Assembly: GCA_022841625.1 (NCBI GenBank)
Contig: JALHRD010000003.1
Location: 62,001-126,000 of the forward strand
Reading direction: 5' to 3'
Length of the DNA stretch: 64,000 bases
Source of the DNA: Xanthobacteraceae bacterium
Lineage (GTDB): Bacteria > Pseudomonadota > Alphaproteobacteria > Rhizobiales > Xanthobacteraceae
The translations under genes were made by a program, and so were the position numbers. The notes beneath the pieces are model-generated. The model was not told where the DNA came from, searched no databases, and was given only the letters and a program-made list of their open reading frames with translations. Positions 1 through 8,528 of the stretch are shown one piece after another; position 1 is the first letter of the stretch, and every line of letters starts with the position of its first letter.

Positions 1-1
1 G

Positions 2-286
2 CTGGACGAAAGTTTGCCGGGTATACAGGCGCTTGGCGTCGCCCAGGCCGAGGTAACGGGCGACCGGCCGCCGGCGATCATCCGTCGGCCCGGCGCCGAC
101 ACGGTGCATCTGAACGCCTATGGCGTGCCATGCGTATCGTTCGGTCCGGGCGGACGGATGCATCCGGACAGCCGTGGCGCTTCCATGCACGCTTTCGGCG
201 AACATGTGCTAATCGACGATTGCGTCGCCGCTGCGAAAATCTATCTGGCCACGGCGCTCGACCTCTGCAGCCGGACGGCGCCGTGA
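2..286 (+). CDS. M20-family metallopeptidase/deacylase, C-terminal end (partial)
   Basis: The frame is open at the left window edge, so only the last 94 codons are present. The sequence runs through a typical M20 (ArgE/DapE/carboxypeptidase G2) C-terminus: a Tyr-Gly-Val-Pro strand, then Val-Ser-Phe-Gly-Pro-Gly-Gly, a His after the glycine stretch and a final helix. In the family this region carries the last metal-ligand histidine and completes the catalytic domain. Substrate cannot be read from this fragment. The next gene is a Bug receptor on the same strand about 95 bases downstream, so a peptide or amino-acid uptake and hydrolysis context is possible but inferred. Confidence 0.7.
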   Translation: MDESLPGIQALGVAQAEVTGDRPPAIIRRPGADTVHLNAYGVPCVSFGPGGRMHPDSRGASMHAFGEHVLIDDCVAAAKIYLATALDLCSRTAP

Positions 287-380
287 GCGCGGTTCGATCC
301 GGAAGCGCTCAAGATACTTTTGCGCGGCGCTTCGGTTGATTAGCATGGCGGCGATTGCCGGGCCGTACTGGGAGAGAGCG

Positions 381-1367
381 ATGACCACACGCCGATTGAT
401 ACGCGCAGCCGTCGGCCTTCTCGCGGGCATGGGCCTGGCCCTCGATGCGTGGGCCCAGACCTATCCCAGTCGTCCGATCACTTTTGTCGTGCCATTCGCG
501 GCGGGCGGCCTATCGGACGTTCCGGGCCGCATGCTAGCGGCCGAGATGCAGGGCCGGATCGGCCAATCGATTGTGGTCGAGAACCGTCCCGGTGCGTCGG
601 GCGTCACCGGAGCGACGGCGGTGCTGCGGGCGGAGCCGGACGGCTATACGCTGCTGGTCAATGCGCTCGCCGACGTGCAGAACCTGCACTATCTGTCGGT
701 GCCCTACGACCCGGTTAAGGACTTTGCCCTGATCGGCATGGTGTCCGACGGGCCGCCGGTGGTGCTGATCGTCAACGCCGATCGACCCTACAAATCGGTT
801 GCGGACGTCATCGCTGATGCCAAGGCACATCCGGACAAAGTGAGCTTCGGGACCTCCGGCCCCGCCACCTCGCCGGCGATTGCGGTCACCCAGCTCAACG
901 CGCTGGCCAAGACCAGCATCGTGCAGGTGCCGTACAAAGGCTCCGGCCCGGCCGCCACCGCGGTGGCGACGGGCGAAGTGCAGGGGGCGTTCGTGTTCTA
1001 TGCCAATGCGCGTTCGCTGCATGACAGCGGACGGGTGCGTGCTCTGGCGGTGGCAAGCCCGCAACGCCTGGCCAACTGGCCCGAGCTACCCACCATGAAT
1101 GAGCTTGGCTTCAAAGGTTTCGACCACCGCGGATTCGTCGGGCTCGCAGCGCCCGGCAAGACGCCGGCGCCAATCGTTGCGTTCCTGAACAAATACCTCA
1201 ACGCTTCCATCCAATCGGAGTCGTTCCGCCGCAGACTTGAACCGCTCGGAATGACCGTTCCGGCCGAGAACACGCCGGAGACATTCGCCGCGTTCATGCG
1301 CAGCGAGATCGCGCGGCAGGCGGACCTCGCCAAGCTCTCCGGCCACGCGCCGTTGGAGCGGAAATAG
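381..1367 (+). CDS. Bug-family (TctC-like) tripartite tricarboxylate transporter receptor
   Basis: 328 aa periplasmic binding protein. The ATG at 381 is preceded by a GGGAGAG ribosome site and gives a clean signal peptide (twin Arg at residues 4-5, hydrophobic core 8-22, AWA-type cleavage near residue 25). The mature protein opens with the family signature YPSRPITFVVPFAAGG, has the ENRPGASG loop near residue 70 and the VPYKGSGP ligand-loop segment near residue 183. Bug proteins bind carboxylates or other small anions and deliver them to TctAB membrane subunits. No tctA or tctB gene lies in this window, so the partner is unknown. An upstream in-frame start at 336 exists but lacks a ribosome site. 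Confidence 0.9.
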   Translation: MTTRRLIRAAVGLLAGMGLALDAWAQTYPSRPITFVVPFAAGGLSDVPGRMLAAEMQGRIGQSIVVENRPGASGVTGATAVLRAEPDGYTLLVNALADVQNLHYLSVPYDPVKDFALIGMVSDGPPVVLIVNADRPYKSVADVIADAKAHPDKVSFGTSGPATSPAIAVTQLNALAKTSIVQVPYKGSGPAATAVATGEVQGAFVFYANARSLHDSGRVRALAVASPQRLANWPELPTMNELGFKGFDHRGFVGLAAPGKTPAPIVAFLNKYLNASIQSESFRRRLEPLGMTVPAENTPETFAAFMRSEIARQADLAKLSGHAPLERK

Positions 1368-1451
1368 CACGTCTCCGACGGGCGCGCCTCTTCATTGCGC
1401 CGCGTTCTTGCCTATCTGTCCATAAAGGCAGGGCGAGGTAGGAGGTCGGCG

Positions 1452-1751
1452 ATGAAGCGGCTTTGGTGCGCGTTGCTGGTCTGTGGCATTGCTGCGGTGC
1501 CGGCGCTCGCCCAGATTGGTCCGCCGCCACCTGCGCTGGAGAACCGTATTCCGGCGCCGTTGCCGCCGCCGCCGCAACCGCCGATCATCGGCGGTCCGCT
1601 CGGTCAACCGCCGCCGCCGGGCGTGCATGCGCCGCCGCGGCTGAGCACCCATAGCGATCGGATTGTCAATTGCCTGCACCGGGGTCGCAGCAGCGGTCTG
1701 GGCGGCGAAGCGCTTGAGGCTTATGCGCGCGAATGCGCCAACGCGAATTAG
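1452..1751 (+). CDS. Small proline-rich secreted protein
   Basis: 99 aa. The ATG at 1452 has an AGGAGG ribosome site at 1438-1444 and begins a short signal peptide that ends in ALAQ near residue 21. The mature chain is dominated by Pro/Gly runs (residues 24-62) and ends in a short non-repetitive segment with two cysteines (in NCLHRGR and REC). Small exported proteins with Pro-rich linkers are common in this group of bacteria; none has a function I can assign. It converges on korB, with 26 bases between the stop codons. Confidence 0.65.
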   Translation: MKRLWCALLVCGIAAVPALAQIGPPPPALENRIPAPLPPPPQPPIIGGPLGQPPPPGVHAPPRLSTHSDRIVNCLHRGRSSGLGGEALEAYARECANAN

Positions 1752-1777
1752 CCGGATTTTAAGATCAGGCCCGCGCG

Positions 1778-2833
1778 TCAACGCAAACTGGCGTTGATCC
1801 GTTCCAGCGCCGCGGAACCCGGGCAAAGCTCTTTCTCAGACAAGGCGTTGAGCGGCTTGTCGACGGTGTTGAAGTGGGTGTGCAGGTCCTCGGGATCGCT
1901 GTCCACAAAGATCAGGCCGGTCACGACCTGGCCCCTGGCGGCGTGATGGGCGAGGAAGTTCGTGGCGCCGATCCGGTCGTTGGCGTCGTAGTCGGCGGCG
2001 ACTTTCTTGAGCAGGAGGCGTGAGCCGTCGTGCTGCTCGACCACTTGGGTCGTGCCGGGCTCGTAGTCGACCTTGATCGGCGCGCGGCCGGTGATGAAAT
2101 CGAGTTTGTTAACGGCCTTGTTGTGCTCGCGCACATAGTCGAAGCTTTTGGTCGAGCCGGCGTGGTTGTTGAAGGCCACGCAGGGCGAGATCACATCGAT
2201 CAGCGCCGCGCCGCGGTGCTCGATCGCGCCCTCGATCAGCGGCACCAACTGGCTCTTGTCGCCGGAGAAGGCACGCGCGACATAGGTTGCGCCGAGTTGC
2301 AGCGCCATGGCGGCCAGGTCGATGGCGCTGTCGTTATTGGTGATGCCGCGTTTCGATTTCGAGCCGCGGTCGGCGGTGGCCGAGAACTGGCCCTTGGTGA
2401 GGCCGTACACACCGTTGTTCTCGACGATATAGGTCATGTTGACGCCGCGGCGCATGGAATGCGCGAACTGGCCGAGCCCGATCGAGGCTGAATCGCCGTC
2501 GCCCGATACGCCGAGATAGATCAGGTCGCGATTGGCGAGATTGGCGCCGGTCAGAACCGACGGCATGCGGCCATGCACGGAATTAAAGCCGTGCGAGGCA
2601 TTGAGGAAATAGTCGGTGGTCTTGGACGAACAGCCGATGCCGGAAATCTTGGCCACCCGGTGCGGCTCGATCGCGAGTTCGAAGCAGGCTTCGATAATCG
2701 CGGCAGTGATCGAATCGTGGCCGCAGCCGGCGCACAGGGTCGAGACCTTGCCTTCGTAGTCGCGGTGGGTGTAGCCGAGCGCATTTTTCGGCAGCGACGG
2801 ATGGTGGAATTTCGGTTTGGCGATGTATGTCAT
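1778..2833 (-). CDS. korB: 2-oxoacid:ferredoxin/acceptor oxidoreductase, beta subunit
   Basis: 351 aa, normal length for KorB. It holds the thiamine diphosphate-binding half of the enzyme: the N-terminal CAGCGHDSI motif (around residue 35) and the GDGD...ENN thiamine/Mg motif (residues about 110-139). Together with the gene upstream it should oxidatively decarboxylate a 2-oxoacid, probably 2-oxoglutarate, to the acyl-CoA while reducing an Fe-S carrier. It is the last gene of a minus-strand cluster of three. A 178-base gap that contains a palindromic repeat separates it from korA, whereas the first two genes overlap. Confidence 0.92.
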   Translation of the reverse strand: MTYIAKPKFHHPSLPKNALGYTHRDYEGKVSTLCAGCGHDSITAAIIEACFELAIEPHRVAKISGIGCSSKTTDYFLNASHGFNSVHGRMPSVLTGANLANRDLIYLGVSGDGDSASIGLGQFAHSMRRGVNMTYIVENNGVYGLTKGQFSATADRGSKSKRGITNNDSAIDLAAMALQLGATYVARAFSGDKSQLVPLIEGAIEHRGAALIDVISPCVAFNNHAGSTKSFDYVREHNKAVNKLDFITGRAPIKVDYEPGTTQVVEQHDGSRLLLKKVAADYDANDRIGATNFLAHHAARGQVVTGLIFVDSDPEDLHTHFNTVDKPLNALSEKELCPGSAALERINASLR

Positions 2834-2866
2834 GATTTTATCTCAGATGTTTTGAACGACGTCCGC

Positions 2867-2986
2867 CCTCATCCTGAGGAGGCGCCGTAGCAGGCGTAGC
2901 CTGCGTAAACTTGGCTACGTGCGCCGTCTCGAAGGATGGGGCGGCCCATGGTTCGAGACGCCCCTTCGGGGCTCCTCACCATGAGG
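2867..2986. repeat. REP-like palindromic intergenic element inside the kor cluster
   Basis: A 120-base element with imperfect inverted ends: CCTCATCCTGAGGA on the left and TCCTCACCATGAGG on the right (12 of 14 complementary). Internal hairpins include GTCTCGAA (2926-2933) with TTCGAGAC (2952-2959) and GCCCC-TTC-GGGGC (2960-2972). The motif CGTCTCGAAGGATGGGGCGG (2925-2944) recurs exactly at 24419-24438. Similar repeats are scattered in Bradyrhizobium-type genomes by my recollection. It sits in the only non-overlapping junction of the kor cluster and could stabilise the korA message or attenuate korB; that is inference. Confidence 0.75.
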
Positions 2987-3011
2987 CCGAGTGGGATCGC
3001 GATATGCATCG

Positions 3012-4859
3012 TCATGACACAACCTTGCGCAGCGGGGTCACCTTGAGCGCGTCAAGGCGCTCGCCGATGGCGTTGGCGATAAAGCGGGCGGTGATCGGGG
3101 TGCCGTCATAGTGAAGGATCGGCACCAGGTGGGCCGGATCGATGCCGCATTCGTTGACAATCAGCGAGCGCAGCTGCGCATCGCGGTTCTGCTCGACCAC
3201 GAACACAAAGTCATGGTCGGAGATGAAGTCGTCAACCGTGTGGTGGAACGGGAAGGCGCGCACCCGCAACAGGTCGAGATGCTTGCCGGCGGAGGTGAGC
3301 GTCAGATGAGCTTCGTCCATCGCCGGCGCGGTCGAGCCGAAATAGATCACGCCATAACGCGTCGGCTTGTCGGAATTGGCCATCAGCGGCCGCGGCACCA
3401 GGTCCTTGGCGGTTTCGAACTTGCGCAATAGCCGCTGCATATTGTCGGCATAGGGCGCACCCTCTTCGGTGTAGCGGGCGTAGCGGTCGCGCGAGGTGCC
3501 GCGGGTGAAGTAGGCGCCCTTGCTCGGATGCGTGCCGGGATAGGTGCGGTAGGGAATGCCGTCACCGTCGACATCGAGGTAGCGGCCGAATTCCTTGCCG
3601 GCTTCAAGCATTTCGGCGGTCATCACCTTGCCGCGGTCGTATTTGCGCGCATCGTCCCAGGCCAGCGGCCGGCACAGCCGGTGGTTCATGCCGATGTCGA
3701 GGTCGAGCATGACGAAAATCGGCGTCTGCAAGCGGTCGGCGAGATCGAACGCCTGCGCACCCATCTCGAACGCCTCGGCCGGGTCTTCGGGGAACAGCAG
3801 CACATGTTTGGTGTCGCCGTGCGAGGCATAGGCGCAGGAGATGATGTCGCATTGCTGCGTGCGGGTCGGCATGCCGGTCGAGGGGCCGGCGCGCTGCACG
3901 TTGAACAGCACGGCGGGAATTTCGGCGAAATAGGCCAGTCCCAGGAACTCGGTCATCAGCGAAACGCCGGGCCCCGAGGTCGCGGTGAAGGCGCGCGCGC
4001 CGTTCCAGGCCGCGCCGACGACAATGCCGATCGAGGCCAGTTCGTCCTCGCCTTGCACGATAGCGACCGTGCTCTTCTTGGTCTCGGGGTCGACCCGCAG
4101 TCGCCGGCAATAGCTGGTGAAGGCGTCGGCCAGCGATGAGGATGGTGTGATCGGATACCAGGCGCACACGGTTGCGCCGCCATAGACGGCGCCGAGCGCC
4201 GCCGCGCTATTGCCCTCCATGAAAATCCGGTCGCCGACCTTGTCGGCGCGCTGCACGCGCAACCCGATCGGGCATTCGAGATTGAGCAGCGCCCAGTCGC
4301 GGCCAAGATGCAGCGCATTCTTGTTGGCGTCGAACAGCTTTTCCTTGCCCTTGAATTGCTCGGAGATCAGCTGCTCGATGGCTTTCACGTCCATGTCGAG
4401 CAGCGCGGAGAGCGCGCCGACATACATGATATTCTTGAACAACTGGCGCTGGCGCGGGTCGCTGTATTCGCGGTTGCAGATCGCCGTCAGCGGCACGCCG
4501 AGCACGGTGATGTCGGGGCGAAACTTCGAGGCCGGCAGCGGTTTGGTCGAATCGTAAAACAAGTAGCCGCCCGGCTCGATCATCGCGACGTCCTTGTCCC
4601 AGGTCTGCGGATTCATCGCGACCATGAGATCGACGCCGCCGCGGGCGCCGAGGTGGCCCGCTTCGGTGATGCGCACTTCGTACCAGGTTGGCAGGCCCTG
4701 GATGTTGGACGGGAAGATGTTGCGCGGGCTGACCGGCACGCCCATGCGCAATACCGAACGGGCGAACAGCTCATTGGCGCTGGCGGAGCCGGAGCCGTTG
4801 ACATTGGCGAAACGGACGACGAAGTCGTTTACGCTGCTGATTGGTGTCTTGTTCGACAT
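3012..4859 (-). CDS. korA: 2-oxoacid:acceptor oxidoreductase, fused gamma-alpha subunit
   Basis: 615 aa. The N-terminal part (about residues 15-190) is the gamma domain that binds CoA (starting VNDFVVRFANVNGSGS), followed from about residue 205 by the alpha/PFOR domain I (MEGNSAAALGAVYGGA, AWYPITPSSSLADAF) and domain II to the end. This fused gamma-alpha architecture is the usual one for KorA of aerobic and facultative bacteria. The start at 4859 lies 31 bases inside the upstream flavoprotein gene, so the two are translationally coupled. Substrate is not certain from sequence; 2-oxoglutarate is the default for this subfamily, with branched-chain or aryl 2-oxoacids as alternatives. Confidence 0.9.
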   Translation of the reverse strand: MSNKTPISSVNDFVVRFANVNGSGSASANELFARSVLRMGVPVSPRNIFPSNIQGLPTWYEVRITEAGHLGARGGVDLMVAMNPQTWDKDVAMIEPGGYLFYDSTKPLPASKFRPDITVLGVPLTAICNREYSDPRQRQLFKNIMYVGALSALLDMDVKAIEQLISEQFKGKEKLFDANKNALHLGRDWALLNLECPIGLRVQRADKVGDRIFMEGNSAAALGAVYGGATVCAWYPITPSSSLADAFTSYCRRLRVDPETKKSTVAIVQGEDELASIGIVVGAAWNGARAFTATSGPGVSLMTEFLGLAYFAEIPAVLFNVQRAGPSTGMPTRTQQCDIISCAYASHGDTKHVLLFPEDPAEAFEMGAQAFDLADRLQTPIFVMLDLDIGMNHRLCRPLAWDDARKYDRGKVMTAEMLEAGKEFGRYLDVDGDGIPYRTYPGTHPSKGAYFTRGTSRDRYARYTEEGAPYADNMQRLLRKFETAKDLVPRPLMANSDKPTRYGVIYFGSTAPAMDEAHLTLTSAGKHLDLLRVRAFPFHHTVDDFISDHDFVFVVEQNRDAQLRSLIVNECGIDPAHLVPILHYDGTPITARFIANAIGERLDALKVTPLRKVVS

Positions 4860-6631
4860 AGGTCATCCGCGTGGGTCATATCGATGAGATATTTCTTCAT
4901 GTCCCAGGCGCCGGTCGGACAGCGCTCGGCGCATAATCCACAGTGCAGGCACACGTCCTCGTCCTTCACCATGACACGGCCGGTCTTGAGCCCATCGGCG
5001 ACGTAGAGGTCCTGGGTCGGGTTCGGGGCGGGCGCTTTGAGGCGCGTCCGCAAGTCGGCTTCCTCGCCATTTTCCGTGAAGGTGATGCAGTCCATCGGGC
5101 AGATATCGACGCAGGCGTCGCACTCGATGCAAAGCTTCGATTCAAACACCGTCTGGACGTCGCAGTTGAGGCAGCGGTGGGCTTCCTTGAGGCCAAGTTC
5201 GATGTCGAAGCCGAGTTCGACTTCAGCCTTGATGTCGCGTAGCGCCACCACCTTGTCGCGGAGCGGCACCCGGTAGCGTTTGTCCGGCGCGATGTCGTTG
5301 TCGTAGCTCCACTCGTGAATGCCCATCTTCTGGCTGAGGATATCGACCATCGGCAAGGGCCGATCGTTGATGTCTTCGCCGCGGCAGAATTTGTCGATCG
5401 ACAGCGCGGCATCGTGGCCGTGCGCCACCGCCCAGATGATGTTCTTCGGTCCGAAGGCGGCGTCGCCGCCGAAGAACACCTTCGGGTTGGTCGAGCCGAA
5501 GGTCGCGGGATCGACCTTCGGCATGTTCCACTTGTCGAATTCGATGCCGATATCGCGCTCGATCCAGGGGAAGGAATTTTCCTGGCCGATCGCGACCAAA
5601 ACGTCGTCGCAGGGGTAGTGTTCGTCCGGCTCGCCGGACGGCACCAGGTTGCGCCGGCCCTTGGCGTCGTATTCGGCTTTAACTTTTTCGAACACGACGC
5701 CGGTGAGCTTGCCATTGTCGTGGGTGAATTCCTTTGGCACCAGGAAATTGAGGATCGGGATGTCCTCATGCATGGCGTCCTCCTTCTCCCAGGGGGACGC
5801 CTTCATTTCCTCAAAGCCGGAACGCACAATGACTTTCACATCGTCGCCGCCAAGGCGACGAGAAGATCGGCAGCAGTCCATTGCGGTATTGCCGCCGCCA
5901 AGCACGATGACGCGCTTGCCGATCTTGTTGATGTGGCCGAATGAGACCGAGGACAACCAGTCGATGCCGATATGGATGTTGGCGGCAGCCTCTTTGCGGC
6001 CGGGAATGTCGAGTTCGCGTCCGCGCGGCGCGCCTGAGCCGACAAACACCGCGTCCCAGCCTTCCGCCAGCAGCGCCTTCAAGCTGTCGATGCGCCGGCC
6101 GCCAATGAATTCGATGCCGATATTCAGAATATAGCCGCACTCTTCGTCGATCACCGATTCCGGCAGGCGAAAGCGCGGGATCTGGGTGCGGATCATGCCG
6201 CCGGCTTTGGGGTCCTGATCGAAAATGGTGCAGGAATAACCGAGCGGCGCGAGGTCGCGCGCAACCGTCAGCGAGGCCGGACCGCCGCCAACCAACGCGA
6301 TGCGCTTGCCGTTCTTGATAGCCACCGGCTTGGGCAGGCGGTCGGTAATGTTTTCCTTATTGTCGGCGGCGACCCGCTTGAGCCGGCAGATTGCGACTGG
6401 CTCTTTCTCGACCCGCCCGCGCCGGCAGGCCGGTTCACAGGGGCGGTCGCAGGTGCGCCCGAGGATCCCGGGAAACACGTTTGAGCGCCAATTGATCATA
6501 TAAGCGTCGCCATAGCGACCGGCGGCGATCAGGCGGATGTATTCTGGAACGGGTGTGTGTGCCGGGCACGCCCACTGACAATCCACCACTTTGTGGAAAT
6601 AGTCCGGGGCCGCAATGTCGGTATTTTTCAT
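4829..6631 (-). CDS. NAD(P)H/FAD/4Fe-4S flavoprotein (GltD-like), KorC-type subunit
   Basis: 600 aa. ATG at 6631 is chosen because GAGGAG precedes it; an upstream frame to 6670 has no ribosome site. Order of domains: an N-terminal Fe-S helical domain with the four Cys of CQWACPAH...CDRPCEPAC (residues about 17-65); a GltD-like two-nucleotide-binding flavoprotein with GGGPAS (FAD) near 112 and GGGNTAMDCC (NADPH) near 240; and a C-terminal ferredoxin module with CIECDACVDICP and CLHCGLCAERCP, each binding one 4Fe-4S cluster. Fused to a KorAB pair, it would pass electrons from 2-oxoacid oxidation to NADP, or the reverse. The order flavoprotein-korA-korB resembles the korABC set I recall from Azoarcus evansii. 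Confidence 0.85.
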   Translation of the reverse strand: MKNTDIAAPDYFHKVVDCQWACPAHTPVPEYIRLIAAGRYGDAYMINWRSNVFPGILGRTCDRPCEPACRRGRVEKEPVAICRLKRVAADNKENITDRLPKPVAIKNGKRIALVGGGPASLTVARDLAPLGYSCTIFDQDPKAGGMIRTQIPRFRLPESVIDEECGYILNIGIEFIGGRRIDSLKALLAEGWDAVFVGSGAPRGRELDIPGRKEAAANIHIGIDWLSSVSFGHINKIGKRVIVLGGGNTAMDCCRSSRRLGGDDVKVIVRSGFEEMKASPWEKEDAMHEDIPILNFLVPKEFTHDNGKLTGVVFEKVKAEYDAKGRRNLVPSGEPDEHYPCDDVLVAIGQENSFPWIERDIGIEFDKWNMPKVDPATFGSTNPKVFFGGDAAFGPKNIIWAVAHGHDAALSIDKFCRGEDINDRPLPMVDILSQKMGIHEWSYDNDIAPDKRYRVPLRDKVVALRDIKAEVELGFDIELGLKEAHRCLNCDVQTVFESKLCIECDACVDICPMDCITFTENGEEADLRTRLKAPAPNPTQDLYVADGLKTGRVMVKDEDVCLHCGLCAERCPTGAWDMKKYLIDMTHADDLCRTRHQSAA

Positions 6632-6954
6632 TGACTCCTCGTGGCCGTGGCCCTGTCGCAATACACGCAAGTTTTGTGCAAACAGGTGTCGGCCGGTCTT
6701 TCCCTGGCGGCCCGGCTTATGGCGCCGAATCCGGGCGGCAATCTACCGGGCGCAGGGCCAAGATTCCACCCATTCCAATGGCGGGGCCGGCCCTACCGGT
6801 GCGCAAAGCTTAATGGCGATGCAACAAGGCCACAGTCGGGCAGCCGTTACCGTCCGGCGACCTGGAACCGGTCGCTGGAGTTCTCTCTAAGCCTCTGAAT
6901 TACAAGGACTGTTGACCTTTCATCTGGGGCGCTGATAAGCCCCTTGAACCGATC
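6632..6954. other. Divergent intergenic region between the kor cluster and ATP12 gene
   Basis: 323 bases with no credible gene. It must hold the promoters of both transcription units. A GGGGC/GCCCC stem (6926-6930 and 6939-6943) lies just before the ATP12 start and could affect its translation. A weak TTGACC box at 6912-6917 is present but its spacing to an A/T-rich hexamer is poor, so I do not call a promoter. Confidence 0.4.
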
Positions 6955-7734
6955 ATGCGCGATATTTTTGAAGACATTTACCAGAACCAGCCGCTCGATC
7001 CGACCGAAGCGGCGCGCCGGGCCATGCGGCCACAATTGCGGCGGCGCTTTTACCAGACCGTGGGAGTCGACCATCAGCCGGGCGGCTTTGCCGTGCAGCT
7101 TGACGGCCGGCCGGTGAAAACGCCGGCGCGCCGGGCCTTGGCCGCGCCCATACCGGCATTGGCGCAAGCACTGGCGGCGGAGTGGGAGGCCCAGCGCGAG
7201 GTGGTCGATCCGGCGGCCATGCCGCTGACCCGGCTCGCCAATTCGATCATCGATGGCGTCGCCGCCGCGCCCGACGCGGTGAAGGCCGAGGTCGCCAAGT
7301 TTCTGGCGTCCGATCTCGTCTGCTATCGCGCCGGCAGTCCGGATGGATTGGTCGAGCGCCAGGCGCGCTATTGGGATCCACTGATCGCCTGGGCGCGCGA
7401 TGCGCTGGGCGCGCGCTTTGTGCTGGGCGAGGGTGTGGTGTTTGTCGCGCAGCCGGCCGACGCGCTTGCGGCTGCGGTACGGGTCATCCCCGACGAGCCA
7501 TGGCGGCTGGGCGCGGTCAACGCCATCACCGGCTTGACCGGTTCGGCGCTGATTGCGCTGGCAGTCGCGCAAGGACGACTGTCGGTTGCGGAGGCTTGGA
7601 CGGCCGCGCATCTGGACGAAGACTGGAACATGGAAAAATGGGGCCGGGACCAACAGGCGCTCGAACGCCGCGCCGCGCGCGAGGCGGAGATGAATGCGGC
7701 GGCGCTGGTGCTCACGATGTTGAAGCCCGGATGA
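6955..7734 (+). CDS. ATP12-family F1-ATPase assembly chaperone
   Basis: 259 aa, usual length for alphaproteobacterial ATP12. The family features are the N-terminal RRFYQTVGV strand (about residue 30), the DGRPVKTPARR motif (about 52), the PLTRLANSIIDGV helix and the C-terminal LDEDWNMEKWG segment containing the conserved Trp-Gly. ATP12 proteins bind the F1 alpha subunit during ATP synthase assembly; the bacterial homologues are largely confined to Alphaproteobacteria, which supports the lineage call. It is a single-gene unit divergent from the kor cluster. Confidence 0.9.
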   Translation: MRDIFEDIYQNQPLDPTEAARRAMRPQLRRRFYQTVGVDHQPGGFAVQLDGRPVKTPARRALAAPIPALAQALAAEWEAQREVVDPAAMPLTRLANSIIDGVAAAPDAVKAEVAKFLASDLVCYRAGSPDGLVERQARYWDPLIAWARDALGARFVLGEGVVFVAQPADALAAAVRVIPDEPWRLGAVNAITGLTGSALIALAVAQGRLSVAEAWTAAHLDEDWNMEKWGRDQQALERRAAREAEMNAAALVLTMLKPG

Positions 7735-7923
7735 AACCCCCGAGTCGCGCCGAAGGCGCGCCCGAGGGTAAACTCCACGAAATCCGGGGCCGGTGGCGCT
7801 TGGTTCTCTCAAATCCCGGATTGCGTGCTCCATCCGGGCTAATCCGCCCTTGCGCTCCCGCACCAAGCGAACGTGCCCCGACGGCAGCCGTGCATTTGAA
7901 AGAGGACATGATATATTCGCATC

Positions 7924-8160
7924 ATGACAAAAAATCAGGTCAAAGAAATCCTCGATCGCGTGCTGACCTGGCCGCCGAAGCGGCAGGAAGACGCCGCCCG
8001 CGTGTTGAGCGAGATGGAAGCGCAGGACGCGAGCCCTTACCGCCTCACCGACGAACAGGTGGCGGAGATCGGGCGCCGCCGCGCGGACTTTGCTGCGGGC
8101 AGCGAGCGTTACGCAACCGATGAGGAAATGGCTGCGCTTTGGAAGAAGTGCGGCCTGTGA
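7924..8160 (+). CDS. Antitoxin of a ParD/RelB-like type II toxin-antitoxin pair
   Basis: 78 aa. The chain opens with a short helix-rich N-terminus (MTKNQVKEILDRVLTWPP) followed by a charged linker and the segment ASPYRLTDEQVAEIGRRRAD, which is common in small antitoxins next to ParE/RelE toxins. By family precedent the N-terminal part dimerises and binds the operator while the C-terminal part wraps the toxin. Its TGA stop overlaps the toxin start as GTGA, the usual coupling in such modules. Exact antitoxin family is uncertain. Confidence 0.75.
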   Translation: MTKNQVKEILDRVLTWPPKRQEDAARVLSEMEAQDASPYRLTDEQVAEIGRRRADFAAGSERYATDEEMAALWKKCGL

Positions 8161-8441
8161 GAGTTCGATATCGGCGGCGAGCCCAGCGCGATATCGAAAA
8201 TATTTACGAATACATCGAGAAACGAAACGCGCGGGCGGCAACCGAGGTTGTCGCACGCATTCGTTACGCTGCCGATCGTCTGGCAATGCTGCCGTACATC
8301 GGACATGCCGGCCGGGCCCGGGGGACCTACGAATGGGCCATCGTCGGCTTGCCCTACATTATTGTGTATGAAATCGACGAGGCGGCGGACGAGGTTGCGA
8401 TCATTGCAGTGTTCCATGGCGCGCAAAATCGCGACGACTAG
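8157..8441 (+). CDS. ParE/RelE-superfamily toxin
   Basis: 94 aa from the GTG at 8157, which overlaps the antitoxin stop (GTGA); an in-frame TTG at 8139 would add six residues but lies deep in the antitoxin. The fold is recognisable: RRRAQRDIENIYEYIEKRN at the N-terminus, the central ADRLAMLPYIGHAGR turn, and the terminal strands IVGLPYIIVYEID...VAIIAVFHGAQ. The Arg near the end of the hairpin and the final H-x-A-Q match ParE-type toxins, which poison DNA gyrase, more than mRNA-cleaving RelE. Target is inferred. Confidence 0.85.
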   Translation: MRVRYRRRAQRDIENIYEYIEKRNARAATEVVARIRYAADRLAMLPYIGHAGRARGTYEWAIVGLPYIIVYEIDEAADEVAIIAVFHGAQNRDD

Positions 8442-8528
8442 CGCGGTAGGGTAAGCGAAGGCGCGCGATGCCTATGCACATTTCGGCCGCCGTTCTCGCG
8501 CCTTTGCCGACCCCGCCGCGTAATGCGA

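Noticed and set aside
6912-6943. Sigma-70-like promoter before ATP12
   Set aside because: TTGACC and TGATAA are only 15 bases apart and overlap the GGGGC/GCCCC stem; too weak to call.
6847-8286. 479-codon frame opposite the ATP12 gene
   Set aside because: Antisense to ATP12 and to the antitoxin; no family features.
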